DNA of 64,000 nt. Source: Blattamonas nauphoetae (Eukaryota; Preaxostyla; Oxymonadida). The notes under the pieces are model-generated. The model saw only the letters and a list, made by a program, of their open reading frames with translations. It was not told the origin of the DNA and did not search any database. A program made the position numbers and the translations under genes. Shown one piece after another: positions 19,792 through 30,302 of this stretch. Location of the stretch: positions 186,001 through 250,000 of the forward strand of contig JARBJD010000024.1 of assembly GCA_033064195.1 (NCBI GenBank). Direction: 5' to 3'. How positions within the stretch are numbered: position 1 is the stretch's first letter; every line of letters begins with the position of its first letter.

Positions 19792-22700
19792 ATGCCATTT
19801 CTCTCCCTGCTGACGGTCCTTCTGACCATCTCGATCTCGCACCATCACAATCCCTCCCCACAGTTGCTCCCGTTGCAGAAACTCCTCCCGCTGCAAAGAA
19901 ACACTGCGAAGGTCAGTGAACTGAAAACCAAGTCGGACATAGTGCTTCCAAATGGCCGATATCATACGTCGAATTTTGAAATAACATCGACGACGCTGAA
20001 TCTAAATGGAAAGGAATCAACAATCTTTCCATCATTTATGACTCACGATGAAGATTTGTCAGAAGATTCAGTATGGAAGGGATTTTGGGATTCAAAGGAA
20101 GACCGAGGAAATGCACTTTTCCTGATGTCGAATTGCACAACTTGGATGTCTGAACTGCGATTCGAATGTGGATCAGGTGGTTGGTCGATCGCAAGGATAT
20201 GGGGATCTTGTGTTGGGATTGTTGGGAGTCGGGTGATCTCGAACTCTGAACGGACGCCTTTTGTGATTGTTGGAGGAGATTCGGGGAAAAGCAGTTCGAT
20301 CACGATTATTGACTGCTCGCACACTTCATCGTATTTTCCTTGGCTTCTTCCTCTGACGAGCCTCGACCCATCCGATTGTTGGGCCACACACAATTCGGAA
20401 TCGTGGGGACTCCGAAGTGAATTGTTGGTGACAGGAAGTGATCTTGAAGTTTGTGATGCTTATCTGATTGGTGGAACTGGCCCGCTGTTTGATTTTTCTA
20501 GATTACCACCAACAACGACAGATCGCTGTTCGATCGCGACAACACTCGCATCGTCGTTGCTTTTGAACACGACAAGCGACTATCTTAATGGAAGTGTTGA
20601 TGAAAAGGAAGGAGGATGTGATTTCGGAGATTCGGAAACAGTTTCTCAAAATATGATCGGGAGTTGCGTTTCACACTGCACGAACCATCTTTGTGGGACA
20701 GGGATTCGTGATCCGAATTTGGGAGGATCGGTTCTGTGCTCAAACACATCCTTCACACACTGCACAACAACGACAACAGAATATTCCAACCAACATCTCA
20801 CATCTCGCACACAAATCTCAAAAGTCAACTCTCACCACAGCTTCTCCCTCTGCACTTTCAAGGCATGCTCAGGCCCAGCTGGAGCAGCACTCTATCTCTT
20901 CCAAATCTCAGATCTGGAGATTGCGTCGTGTTCGTTCGACTCCTGCTCTGCGAGTGGCTCTGGCGGAGCTATCTATTTCTATTCGACAGCCACGTCGTCA
21001 TCCGTCGTCATCTCTTCATCGTCCTTCGTTCAATGTTCGTCCAATTCATATTCTGGGGGATCACTGACTCTCCAGCGGATGATGTCACTCTCCATCTCTG
21101 ACTGTGGTTTTCTAGTTTCTCAAACAACAGAACAAGGAGGAGCCTTGTCCATCATCGGTTGGGACGCCCAAATATCCAACACTGGGTTATCCAACTGTCT
21201 CTTCGAGGATTGTGCTACTTCCGACTCGTCGAATGGAGGGGGTGGTGCTCTTTTCTTCAACAGCGGTTCGTCCATCCGACTTGCTTCTCTCCGATTTCGA
21301 GAATGTGTGGCTGCGACAGGAAATGGACACGATTTATACTTCTATGACACGTCACCATTAGTCTCCCTCTCAACTGTGTCCAACTGCGATTCCACATCGA
21401 CTCTAGAAACGAGTCGAATCTACCCAACAGACATTCCAGTGGATGATGTTCTGCCAACTCCAACTGAGACCACAACAATACTCTCTCTGAAAGCTCAACA
21501 AACATCCTCGACGACAGCAGAGATTGTTGTGACATTGGACAAGAAAGTGACAGGATCGTTTCTTGTTTTGGTTTCGAACTCGGAAGGGACATCTCGAACT
21601 GACCCAACAAAGGCACCAAACATTGGTCGAGTGTTGGTATTCTCGATTGAATCGTCAAAGATTGGACGATGGACAGTGAGCACTGGAGAGACTGGTCTGC
21701 TCCAACTTCCTCTCGACGAATACAAAATCGTCACTTCTTCATTCTCTGGGATTTTCGTCCTTCCTCCCACGTTCACATCTGCAAAGTGTGATCTGGACGA
21801 CAGCTGCATTCGTGCAATCTTGAATCTGGAAGGATCTGATGTGAATGGTGAGTCATTCGAGCTGACACTTCAGAATGGATGGACACTCAAAGCGACATTC
21901 ACAGACAACAAAGCAACAATTGACTTGGGAGTGATTGGAGAGACTTCGAACTTGATGGAGAATCAAATGTTTGTAATCACGAGTGGAAAGAAGAAGGACG
22001 ATGACTCGATAGTCGTTTCTATCCCATCGCCACTGTATTTCACGATTCCTGAAGCAGCTCATCTCATCAACATTGTGGTGAGTAATCTGAACGAAGCAAC
22101 ATACGAAGTCACATTGTCATTCTCATGTCGACTTCTGAAACCCGAACATGACTACGCAATCACGCTGGAGAGGAAAGATGGAAGTGGGAGAGTTGTGATG
22201 GACGTGAGAACAAACAGCAGCGGACTTCTTACTGAACAGACAGTGAAGTTGTATCCATCGAACGGAAATAAAGAAGAATTAAAGAACTGGGTTGAATTTG
22301 GGGAGGAATACAAAGTGATTGGTTTTTCAGCGAAAACAGGAGATGGAGATTCTCCGATTCAATTCTCTCCAATCCTGGTGAAAATGCCGCTGGAGCCAGT
22401 GCGAATCACGTCGGCTTTGTGCACAGATGACGATCCTGACAGGACAGTTGTGACCGTGAAAGGGTCTGGATTTATTTTGGGAGAGTTCTACACGGTGTCA
22501 GTGTCTGGCTATCCGATTGGCTCTCCCCCTTCTCCTCCTCCCTCACGCCACGAAACGTCGTTTGTGGTGACTGCCTTGTCGACTGAAGAAGCGATATCCT
22601 CTCCTCTCCAACTGCATCCTGCCGAGGGAAGCAAACTCAAGTTTTCTTTTTCCTACTCGATTGTTAACATTTCCAATGGGTCAATGATAGGAGTGGTCCA

Positions 22701-25030
22701 CTCAGTTGTGTTCGACACTCAAGATGATGTCAAGCGAGATGAGGCATTGATCACGAAAATTGAAGTTGTTCTCGCCAGTTCTCTGAACACGTCGATTATG
22801 GTTGAAGTTTGGGGGTCGAATCTGCCGAGTGAAACAGTTGGAGTGCTGACACTGGATGCTTCGTTCTCTTTCGATGTGTCATTCAGTTCGTCATCGTTTG
22901 GTCGAAGTGCGGTGCTCGAACTTGGAGTGAGTGGTTCTCTCGGATTTGGTTCAGAATACTCGATCACATCACTCGAAGACTCGAACAAGCAGACCATCCA
23001 AATTCCCGAAACGACGATCAAAACACCACCAAAACCATCTCAATTGTCGTTGTGTGTCTGTGGCGAGGAAGAGAGGGCGGGAATGGAGATGAGTGGACTC
23101 CGCTGACCTCTCTTCTCCTCTCATTGTCACACATCGCATCCCATTGAATTTGCTTTCGTCCCAAGTGGAGCCAGCATCACTTCGAGCCAACCCTTCAACC
23201 TCCCAACATACCTCAACTCTCGTGTCAGTGGAGGAGGGAGGACTGTGCAGACTGTCTTTCCTCGCAATCACAGCCGACTTGTCTGTCTCGACATTCAAAC
23301 TTGTGTCAGCCTCGAAAGGGATAGTTGTGATTCGAAGCTGCTGGATTGAAGGAACACGGCAAAACGAGATGAACAACGAGGATGGATCGATTTGTGGATG
23401 GTTGAGAGGATTGATTGAACTGATCGAGACAGACACAGAGTTGAATGGCGTGTCGATGAAAGAGATTGCAATTGGAGCGCTCTGGATGAGAGGAGGAAAG
23501 CTGAACATCACAAAAAGCGAATTCTCTCAAAATGGACCATCGATCGCCGACTTCCCCTCCGCTCGTCAGAACATCCACTGCGAGGGAGAAGGTGTAATCA
23601 CAATTCACAGTCTGTCGGAAGGTGATGGGACAAAGAATTCACCCTCTACCTGGATGGACGTGTCTGAATGCAGAATGGAAGGAGATGAAGACATTGCTCG
23701 TTCACCACTGTTCGTCCCGACACTGAGCTCGACAGAATCGACAGTCGAGACAGACAAAAGTGGAAAACAGACAGCGAAAGTGGTTGGGAAGACTCTGATG
23801 CCATGTGGACTTTCGTTGGAAGTGTTTGAGTGGGACTCATCGAAGAGTGTGGAAGGGAAAAGCGAGCTTGTTGATCTGTCAACATCATCAGCGACACATT
23901 GGAACGAAACAGAAATCATGATTCCATTCTCAGAATCTGACGTTGTAGAACTGAACAGAAAGATGGAATGGCGAGGTCGTCTTGTGTTTGGAAATGGAGA
24001 GCGAACTTCGAATTGGATGGTTGTGTCTGGATTGAGTTCGGGAAACAAATCGCTTGGAGGAGTGGGATCGAAATGGTGGATTCCTGTTCTGATTTGTGTG
24101 TCGTGTGGACTTCTTGTGTCAGTAATGATTGTTGTGTGTGTCTGTTTACGCCGAAAGCAACACTCAGCTCAAAATGAACTTTTGAAGAACGAAGAAATGT
24201 CAGCAGGAGGGGAAGTTGAAGAAGAGGAGAAGATGGAAGAGCACGATTTGATCACAGACCAATCGAACAGTGCGATCACTTCAGTTCCCTCCGCGAAAGA
24301 GAAACAAGGAAGCTCGTTTGGGGAGACACGATATGGGAGTGAAGAAGTGATTCCACGATTACAATCGTGTGTGGAAGTGATTGTGTGCAATGGGAGCATT
24401 GAGCGTTCAGTGGCAGTGGAGACAGACACGCTGTTCAATGCTCTTCACAATGCTCACTCGACGAGATTTTTGGAGAAAGGAAAAGTGGGATCGGCGATTG
24501 CTCGTGGTCTTGTGAGTCTGGTTGAGATGAAAGTGATGGCAGATGTTTTGACTCGATTGTCACCGCACTGGGTTCTGTTCGACACGAAAAATCGTGTGAG
24601 TCTGAAGACGCGAGAGACGCTGAGCGTTTTGGGAGAGAGTGGAATTGTTGGAGGAGGGATGAAGACATCGGAAGATGGACAACGATGGATGGCACCTGAA
24701 GTGGGACAAGCGAATTGGGAACGAACGAAAGAGAATGCTGACCACGGGGCAGTTTTTAGTCTTGGCCTGGTCTTGTGGGAAATGGAGACTGGTCTTGTGC
24801 CCTTCGGGGAAGTTGATGGACCGACAGCTCAGCGTCGATTGGCATCAGGCGAGAAGCCTGCGATGGAGAAAGTAAGTTCGTCGATGGAAGCGATCATCCT
24901 TCAATGCCTCTCGCTTGACCCGTCGCAACGCCCATCACTGAAAGCAGTTCTGTCACAGCTAGACGAACTAAACGGCGTTGCTGATCCATTGCACAAGAAG
25001 GAAGGGAATGCGATGTCACATGTTGTATGA
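19792..25030 (+). CDS. Giant secreted beta-helix protein with pseudokinase tail (surface protein 1), frame broken near 23.1 kb
   Basis: The start is the ATG at 19792, giving a signal peptide (MPFLSLLTVLLTISIS); the frame is open further upstream but lacks one. A right-handed parallel beta-helix/polymorphic-membrane-protein-like region follows, with recurring short motifs such as SCSFDSCSASGSGGAIYF and GGALFF, then several ~130-residue beta-sandwich-like repeats (21.5-23.0 kb). The frame open to 23106 gives way to another that resumes from about 23235 and runs to 25030. Homology to surface gene 3 can be followed through all three frames in between (for example HPIEFAFVPSG), so two or three small indels are likely, although one ~185-nt intron would also bridge the gap. 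A membrane helix (WWIPVLICVSCGLLVSVMIV, about 24074-24150) precedes a cytoplasmic kinase-like domain (about 24350-24990). That domain keeps RWMAPE and a VFSLGLVLWEM helix but lacks the glycine loop, the ATP lysine, HRD and DFG. It is therefore a pseudokinase. Confidence 0.8.
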
Positions 25031-25600
25031 CACTTCAATCCACATCTGTCACAACAATCCAGACATCACCCTTCTTCAATGACAATATCCAATCAAATCA
25101 ACACACTTATCAACACATTCAATCATCATTCAGTTTCATGTGACAACTTTTCATTTCCCTGAATTAGTTCACACACGTCACAATCATCTTCGTTCACTTT
25201 CAACATCATTCACACAATCACCCACTCAAACATTCACACAGTTCACACACACCAGTTACTCTCTTCTTGTTTCAGGTTTTGTTTTCAAACATCGTTCACT
25301 TGTCCAAATGACACAGATGATCATTTTTTCAGTTGAAGTGGGAGATGGTGATTCTTTGTTTGGAACTTTCTTGTTTTATTTGTCAGTTTTCGATGAGTAA
25401 GATTCTTTATCTCATTCGTGTTGCTGTGTTCTTCATCCTGTCAGCTGTCTTTGGATGGTTCTGCTTTTTCGTTGTACAGAGTCGATTTTCCTCGACTCTT
25501 CCCCACCACCAACCTCTCCGTCTCTCTGAACAATCACTTCAATCCCCGAATCATCGTTTTTATCAACTTTTTCTGATGAAACAGGAACAAGACAGAATTC
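25031..25600. other. Intergenic region after surface gene 1
   Basis: A/T- and CA-rich sequence with repeated CACACA/TTCACA motifs and no recognisable gene. It should contain the 3' end signal of surface gene 1. Homology to the RING gene begins near 25608. Confidence 0.45.
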
Positions 25601-25607
25601 GAAGCAG

Positions 25608-26662
25608 ACTCACAACCGACTCGCAGACATCGAGAGTGGGAGTGAGCGAGTCAGCTGCACAACTCGCCTCGATTGAGAAGTTCCCCTCAACAATCGTCCC
25701 TTCGCTCCCCTCTCACTACTTCGACGACTTTGGAGACGAAATCGGATCGCATGTGATGCTCTTCACGGAGAGCGACACGAGAAAGGTGAGAGAGTTCACA
25801 GAAGCACTGGAGAAGGGCGAGGAAGTGAACAAGACGCGACTGCAACGAAACAAAAACGATCAACAACCATCACAAACGACAATCCAATCACTCCAAATTC
25901 CATCTCCTGCTCCAACCGCCGAGACGAAGATGGGAAAGAAGCCGTCACTCGCTCCTCTCTCGCCAGCCAAGCCAATTCCCAACATGAGCCCGCACTGCCC
26001 TCGCAAACAGCGATCGAAGTGGAATCTGCAGCCGTTGACAGAGCAAGACGTGGAGAACAGCAGAAGGAGATGGAGCGGCGAGAGGAGGAGCGAGGAGTGG
26101 TCGAGCAGGCTCGCAAGTTCAACAAATACATTTCCAGCCAAGTCAGCACCGTCACTTCCCTGACTGCTGCCAACGAGATGACAGATGGACAGAAGAGCAT
26201 GTTTGATTGGACGTGGATGGACCAGCGAATTCTCCGAAACAGGTTCAAAGCAGATCGAAGCTGAGACATGCCAACTGTGGGAGACAGTCGAAACGATTCG
26301 CACCAAGTCTGATGCTGTTGTGGAGATTCTGTGCAAAGCAGGCCGTCAGACATCGCATCACATGGGCGAAGTGAAATCGCTCGTGGACGAACTCGACTCA
26401 GTCAACGGATCGATGACAGTCGACATGAGCTGTACTAATTGTCTGCAGCTGATGAACGACCCGTCACGTTCATTCCCTGCGGACAAAATACTCAACTTGC
26501 TCCGCCGCTGCCAACAACACATGTGGATATGTTCGGAACTTCATTCTGGAGTCGCTCTGTACGTGGGAGGCAGTGAAGATGCAGCAGCACGGATGAATTC
26601 AGATCGTCGTCGGGTTCTTTGATGGTGACACAAGTGTTGCTGGAGGAGAGGAAACGGAGGTC
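25608..26662 (+). pseudogene. Coiled-coil/RING-finger protein gene, decayed copy 2
   Basis: Closely similar to 17190-18230: SQTSRVGVSESAAQLASIEK, FDDFGDEIGSHVMLFTESDT, KGEEVNKTRLQRNKNDQ, then after a one-base loss near 26054 QQKEMERREEERGVVEQA, MTDGQKSMFDWTWMDQRIL, and in a third frame IEAETCQLWETVETIRTK. The first half of a RING finger survives (MSCTNCLQLMNDP near 26424-26462 and VTFIPCG just after in another frame), while the second half is damaged. Copy 1 lost the first half. Both copies share the same frame change before IEAET, so that feature predates their separation or is read through in some way. The N-terminal Pro-rich part is absent here. Confidence 0.75.
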
Positions 26663-26989
26663 GCAATTGAGATCTCAGACCCTCCACACTAGTCATGTGC
26701 ACTTCGCACATCCCCTCCTCCCAACTCGCCGCCCATGCTCTGTCTGTTTCTTCATCCCTCTCAACTTACCGATTACAGACAGGATCCGATAGAGGTAACG
26801 TTGTGTACAATTCAGGCTGATCTCCTCTTCAGGTTGAGTTCAATGACCTTTCTCATCTTCATTGAAACTTAAATCATTCACTTCACAGAATTTCAATTAT
26901 AACACCCTCTTTTGGACAGGTTGATGTAATCTTTGAGAAAAAATGCGTCCATGGTGACTCAATCTCGAAGAACTTTAAAGACAAAAATA
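26663..26989. other. Intergenic between RING remnant and kinase 1
   Basis: No gene. It includes a C-rich stretch matching 19205-19250 and, towards 26880-26980, A/T-rich DNA in the position expected for the 3' end of kinase gene 1 on the minus strand. Confidence 0.45.
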
Positions 26990-29900
26990 CTAGAAATAAC
27001 CATATTCTGTTGAGGATCGGAGTCTTTCTTTCATCTCGTTCCACTTTGATTGGAGTGACGAACCATTGCTTCCCTTCATCTCATGCACAAACCTCTCCCG
27101 TGTCTCCAAATGAGCGATGAATTCGTCTGAACGATGAGTCTCTTTGCAGAACGGGCATCGGCGAAGAATATTTGGTGGCATCATGTGGTATTTGTGAATG
27201 CAGCCGCAGAGGTGTTCCATCATGTCCTTCAGTTTAAATATCGCCGAACAGAATGGACACAGTGCAGTGAGTTCCATGAATAACTCCTTGTGGTGATCCA
27301 GTATATGCTGCTGCAGTGACTGACCTGATGGAATGAATACGAGACATTTCGAACAGAAAACCGGTGTGTGGATTGGAGTGTCCAGATGATGCTTTGTGGA
27401 GATGTGAGTTGAATCGTTGACGGCGATAATCGTTCGGCAGAAATAGCATTGTCTGGAATATTGTGGATTGTTGCGACGAGTTAGTTCGAGAGCACGATGA
27501 TGTTTGAATCTGATGTGGTCGAGAAGGGGGGTTGGAGTTGAGAATAGGAGAGGAGGTGATTGTTGATTGTGATGGCAGATCGGACACGGATGGGATTGGG
27601 AACCGAGTCTGTTCGTTTTGCACTCGAAGAGAAGATGAAATAAGAAACGATCAGACACCACATCCTTATCACAGAAAGGACATTGGTCAGTGAATGCGGT
27701 GGTAGTAGATCGGAGTTGATCAACGATTGCTGAAGGTAGTGGGACAACTGATGAAGTTACCTGTGAGTGACGAGGTGCGTCCATGAAGTGTCCTGTTCCG
27801 AGGCGTGCACGCATCGAGTGCCATTCTTGTCGGAGATTCTCACCAGAATTGCTTTGCATTTGATGGAATCCACTCTCAACAGATTGGATATGATCCAACA
27901 GATCTTTTGCTTTCATCTGTTTCAAGCAGAACGGACAAGCTGCTGTTGAGTTGCTCGTCCATTCTCTGTGCATCGGAGCGATCATCGAGGCAGTTCTTTC
28001 CGATGTGTGGACATAAGATGGTCCGAATAGTGGCATTTATTTGGGAGAGTCAAACATAGTCGGCACACGACTGGTTCCACTGATTCGATGCACTCAGACA
28101 TGTGCTTTTTGTGGTAGTGAGTCAAGAAATCATTGCGAAGAGATCTTTCTTCACACAACGGACACCTCATTTCCACATACTCGGCGTCTTTCCCAGCGAT
28201 GGCCAGTGCTTCCATGTGTGATGTTCTCAGATGCAAGAGAAAAGACGAACAATTGCCAGAAGAAGCTGAGCGTGGACAAAGAGGGCATTGATACTGTTGG
28301 AGATTCAGGCATGTGTGTGGACAGGTTGTGAGAACATGGAAGATGAAATTGGCTTTCTCGACGTTCTTCTGACACAGAGGACACATCCCTTGCGAGACCG
28401 GATCAGACAGTGGAGCATGTTGGGACTCAATTTGGACCTCGGTCCCATCTCTTCTTTCATCGACTTCTTTCTCTGCTCTCTTTCTCTCTTCTCTATCTCT
28501 CTTAGTTCTCCTTCTTTCTTCTTCTTTCTCTTTGAGTTCCTTTTCTTTCTGAAGAGAGTGGATGATTGCGAGGAAATTGGCCTTCTCACTCAAACATTCT
28601 TCGTTCTCTCTTTCGAGTCTGAGAATCGTGTTGCGTCTCTCGCTGAGTTGTCCTTCCAGTTGGTCGACTTTTCGCTTAGTGGTGTCCAGTTCTTTGATCA
28701 GTGCTTCATGTTCTTTAGTTCTCTCTTGTTGCTCTTTTTGGAGTTGTTGGCGAGTTGATTTTAGCATTTGCGATGTTGATTGAAGTTGCTTCTGGCTTGA
28801 TTCAAGGTCGTTGATTGTTGTGTCGAGTTGCTCGTTGAAGAAGCGAGAGAGTGGTGTTTCTGGACCCAACACGCTCTGAAGACGATTTGATCGAACAAGT
28901 TCGGCTGAAGGGATTCGTTGGGACGGATTCTGAGATTATGATCGAAAAGAGGATGAGATGACGAGATGGAAAGAATGAAAACACACCTTGCTCAGAAGAA
29001 GAGAGAGAAGAATCTGGAGATCTCCCACAATCCCTTCCGATTCACAAACACGAGCGATATCAAATCTGAGCACTGATTTCTCAATCTCAACTGAACTCTC
29101 TCCAACAATCCACGAACGAGAAGTTAATAGTTCCAGAAGAAGTTGCCCAAAGGCCCAAATGTCTCCTGCCGGTGACCCAATCTGAGTGTCTGTCTGTCCT
29201 GTCTTTTTAAAGAATTCTGGCGCCCAAAACTGCATTGTCCCACATTCTGCAAGGTTATGAGTTGTCAGTGTCCCGGCTCCCACAACACCTCCAAAATCTC
29301 CTGTAGCATCACAGAGACCATGCAAGAGAACAAAAAATTGTTAGAGGAAAAAAGGAAAATAATCTCCAACAACGAAGAAAAAGAAAGAAAGTGAGCGAGA
29401 ACAATAAACCAAGTTTCGCTGTCCCATCGGTCCCAATCAGAACATTCGGCCCCTTCAGATCTCCATAGATCTCTCCACGCGAATGCAGAAACGCAATTCC
29501 GTCCAGAACATCTCGCATCACTCGATACACTCGCTGAAACAGACAAAAAAATCGCCATCACACAAATCAGTTCAACGAGCCGAATTCATAAAATCAATCA
29601 AAGAAATTGTCAAAAGACAAAATAAAGAAAAGAGAATCACACACCACAACATCCATCTTTCCTCCCAAATCTCTGCATTCTTTCATTTCTTGTTGAAGCG
29701 AATGTTTACACAGTTCCAGAACAACAAAATGTGCATTATCTCCCTCAATCGCCTCCACAAACCCAACCACATTCCGATGCTGGTTCTTCGATAGTTTCGA
29801 TATTTCGTGCTCATTCTTCTCGAAATGTGATTTGGAGATGCACGGCAGAATCTTCATTGCAAAATGTTCGTCTGTTGGTGTTTTCAACACTTCGTGCACC

Positions 29901-30147
29901 GATCCAAATCGGCCTTCGCCTATTGTTCTGATGAACTTGTCTGGGAGAGATGAATACCGGTGAAGAATGATGGAATGAAACAGATTGTTCTCACCAAGAA
30001 ATAGAAAGAGGATGAAATAACTACAAATTGAGAATATAAATTCACACATGGGGTGGGGACCTTGATTTGAAATTGTTTTCGAGCTTTTGACTTGTGCTGA
30101 ACCGTTGCCATTTTCGAATAGTGGTTTGATCTATCCAGAGACATCAT
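26990..30147 (-). CDS. Protein kinase with coiled coil and Cys/His finger array (kinase 1)
   Basis: Five exons fit in phase: 30147-30048, 29940-29651, 29533-29410, 29300-28987 and 28929-26990, with GT-AG introns of 107, 117, 109 and 57 nt. The kinase domain has the glycine loop GEGRFGSV, AMKIL lysine, YGDLKGPN in place of HRDLKxxN (Asp, Lys and Asn kept), DFGGV split by an intron after LG, and FWAPE. A long charged coiled coil follows (about 28870-28460), then a tandem array of CPxC...H-type fingers (CPLCQKNVEKANFIFHVLTT, CPFCLKQM, CPFCDKDV, CPICHHNQ, CYFCRTII, CSKCLVFI, CPFCSAIF, CPFCKETH). Near 27990 the frame changes: either a one-base indel, or a 47-nt GT-AG intron that would remove one finger histidine. 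Probably a serine/threonine kinase whose fingers bind partners; substrate unknown. It lies head to tail with kinase 2, which ends 155 bp upstream. Confidence 0.85.
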
Positions 30148-30302
30148 TTTAACTCTATGTCGTTCATGATATGATCATTACTGTAGTAGTATAGTTACCT
30201 CAGATCTGTTCACCCATTTAGGAGGTTCTTCTAGAGACAGATCTGTACTTAAACAGATTAAGTTGAGAAAAGTCAAACAGAACCTTCACAAAAGGTGATC
30301 GA

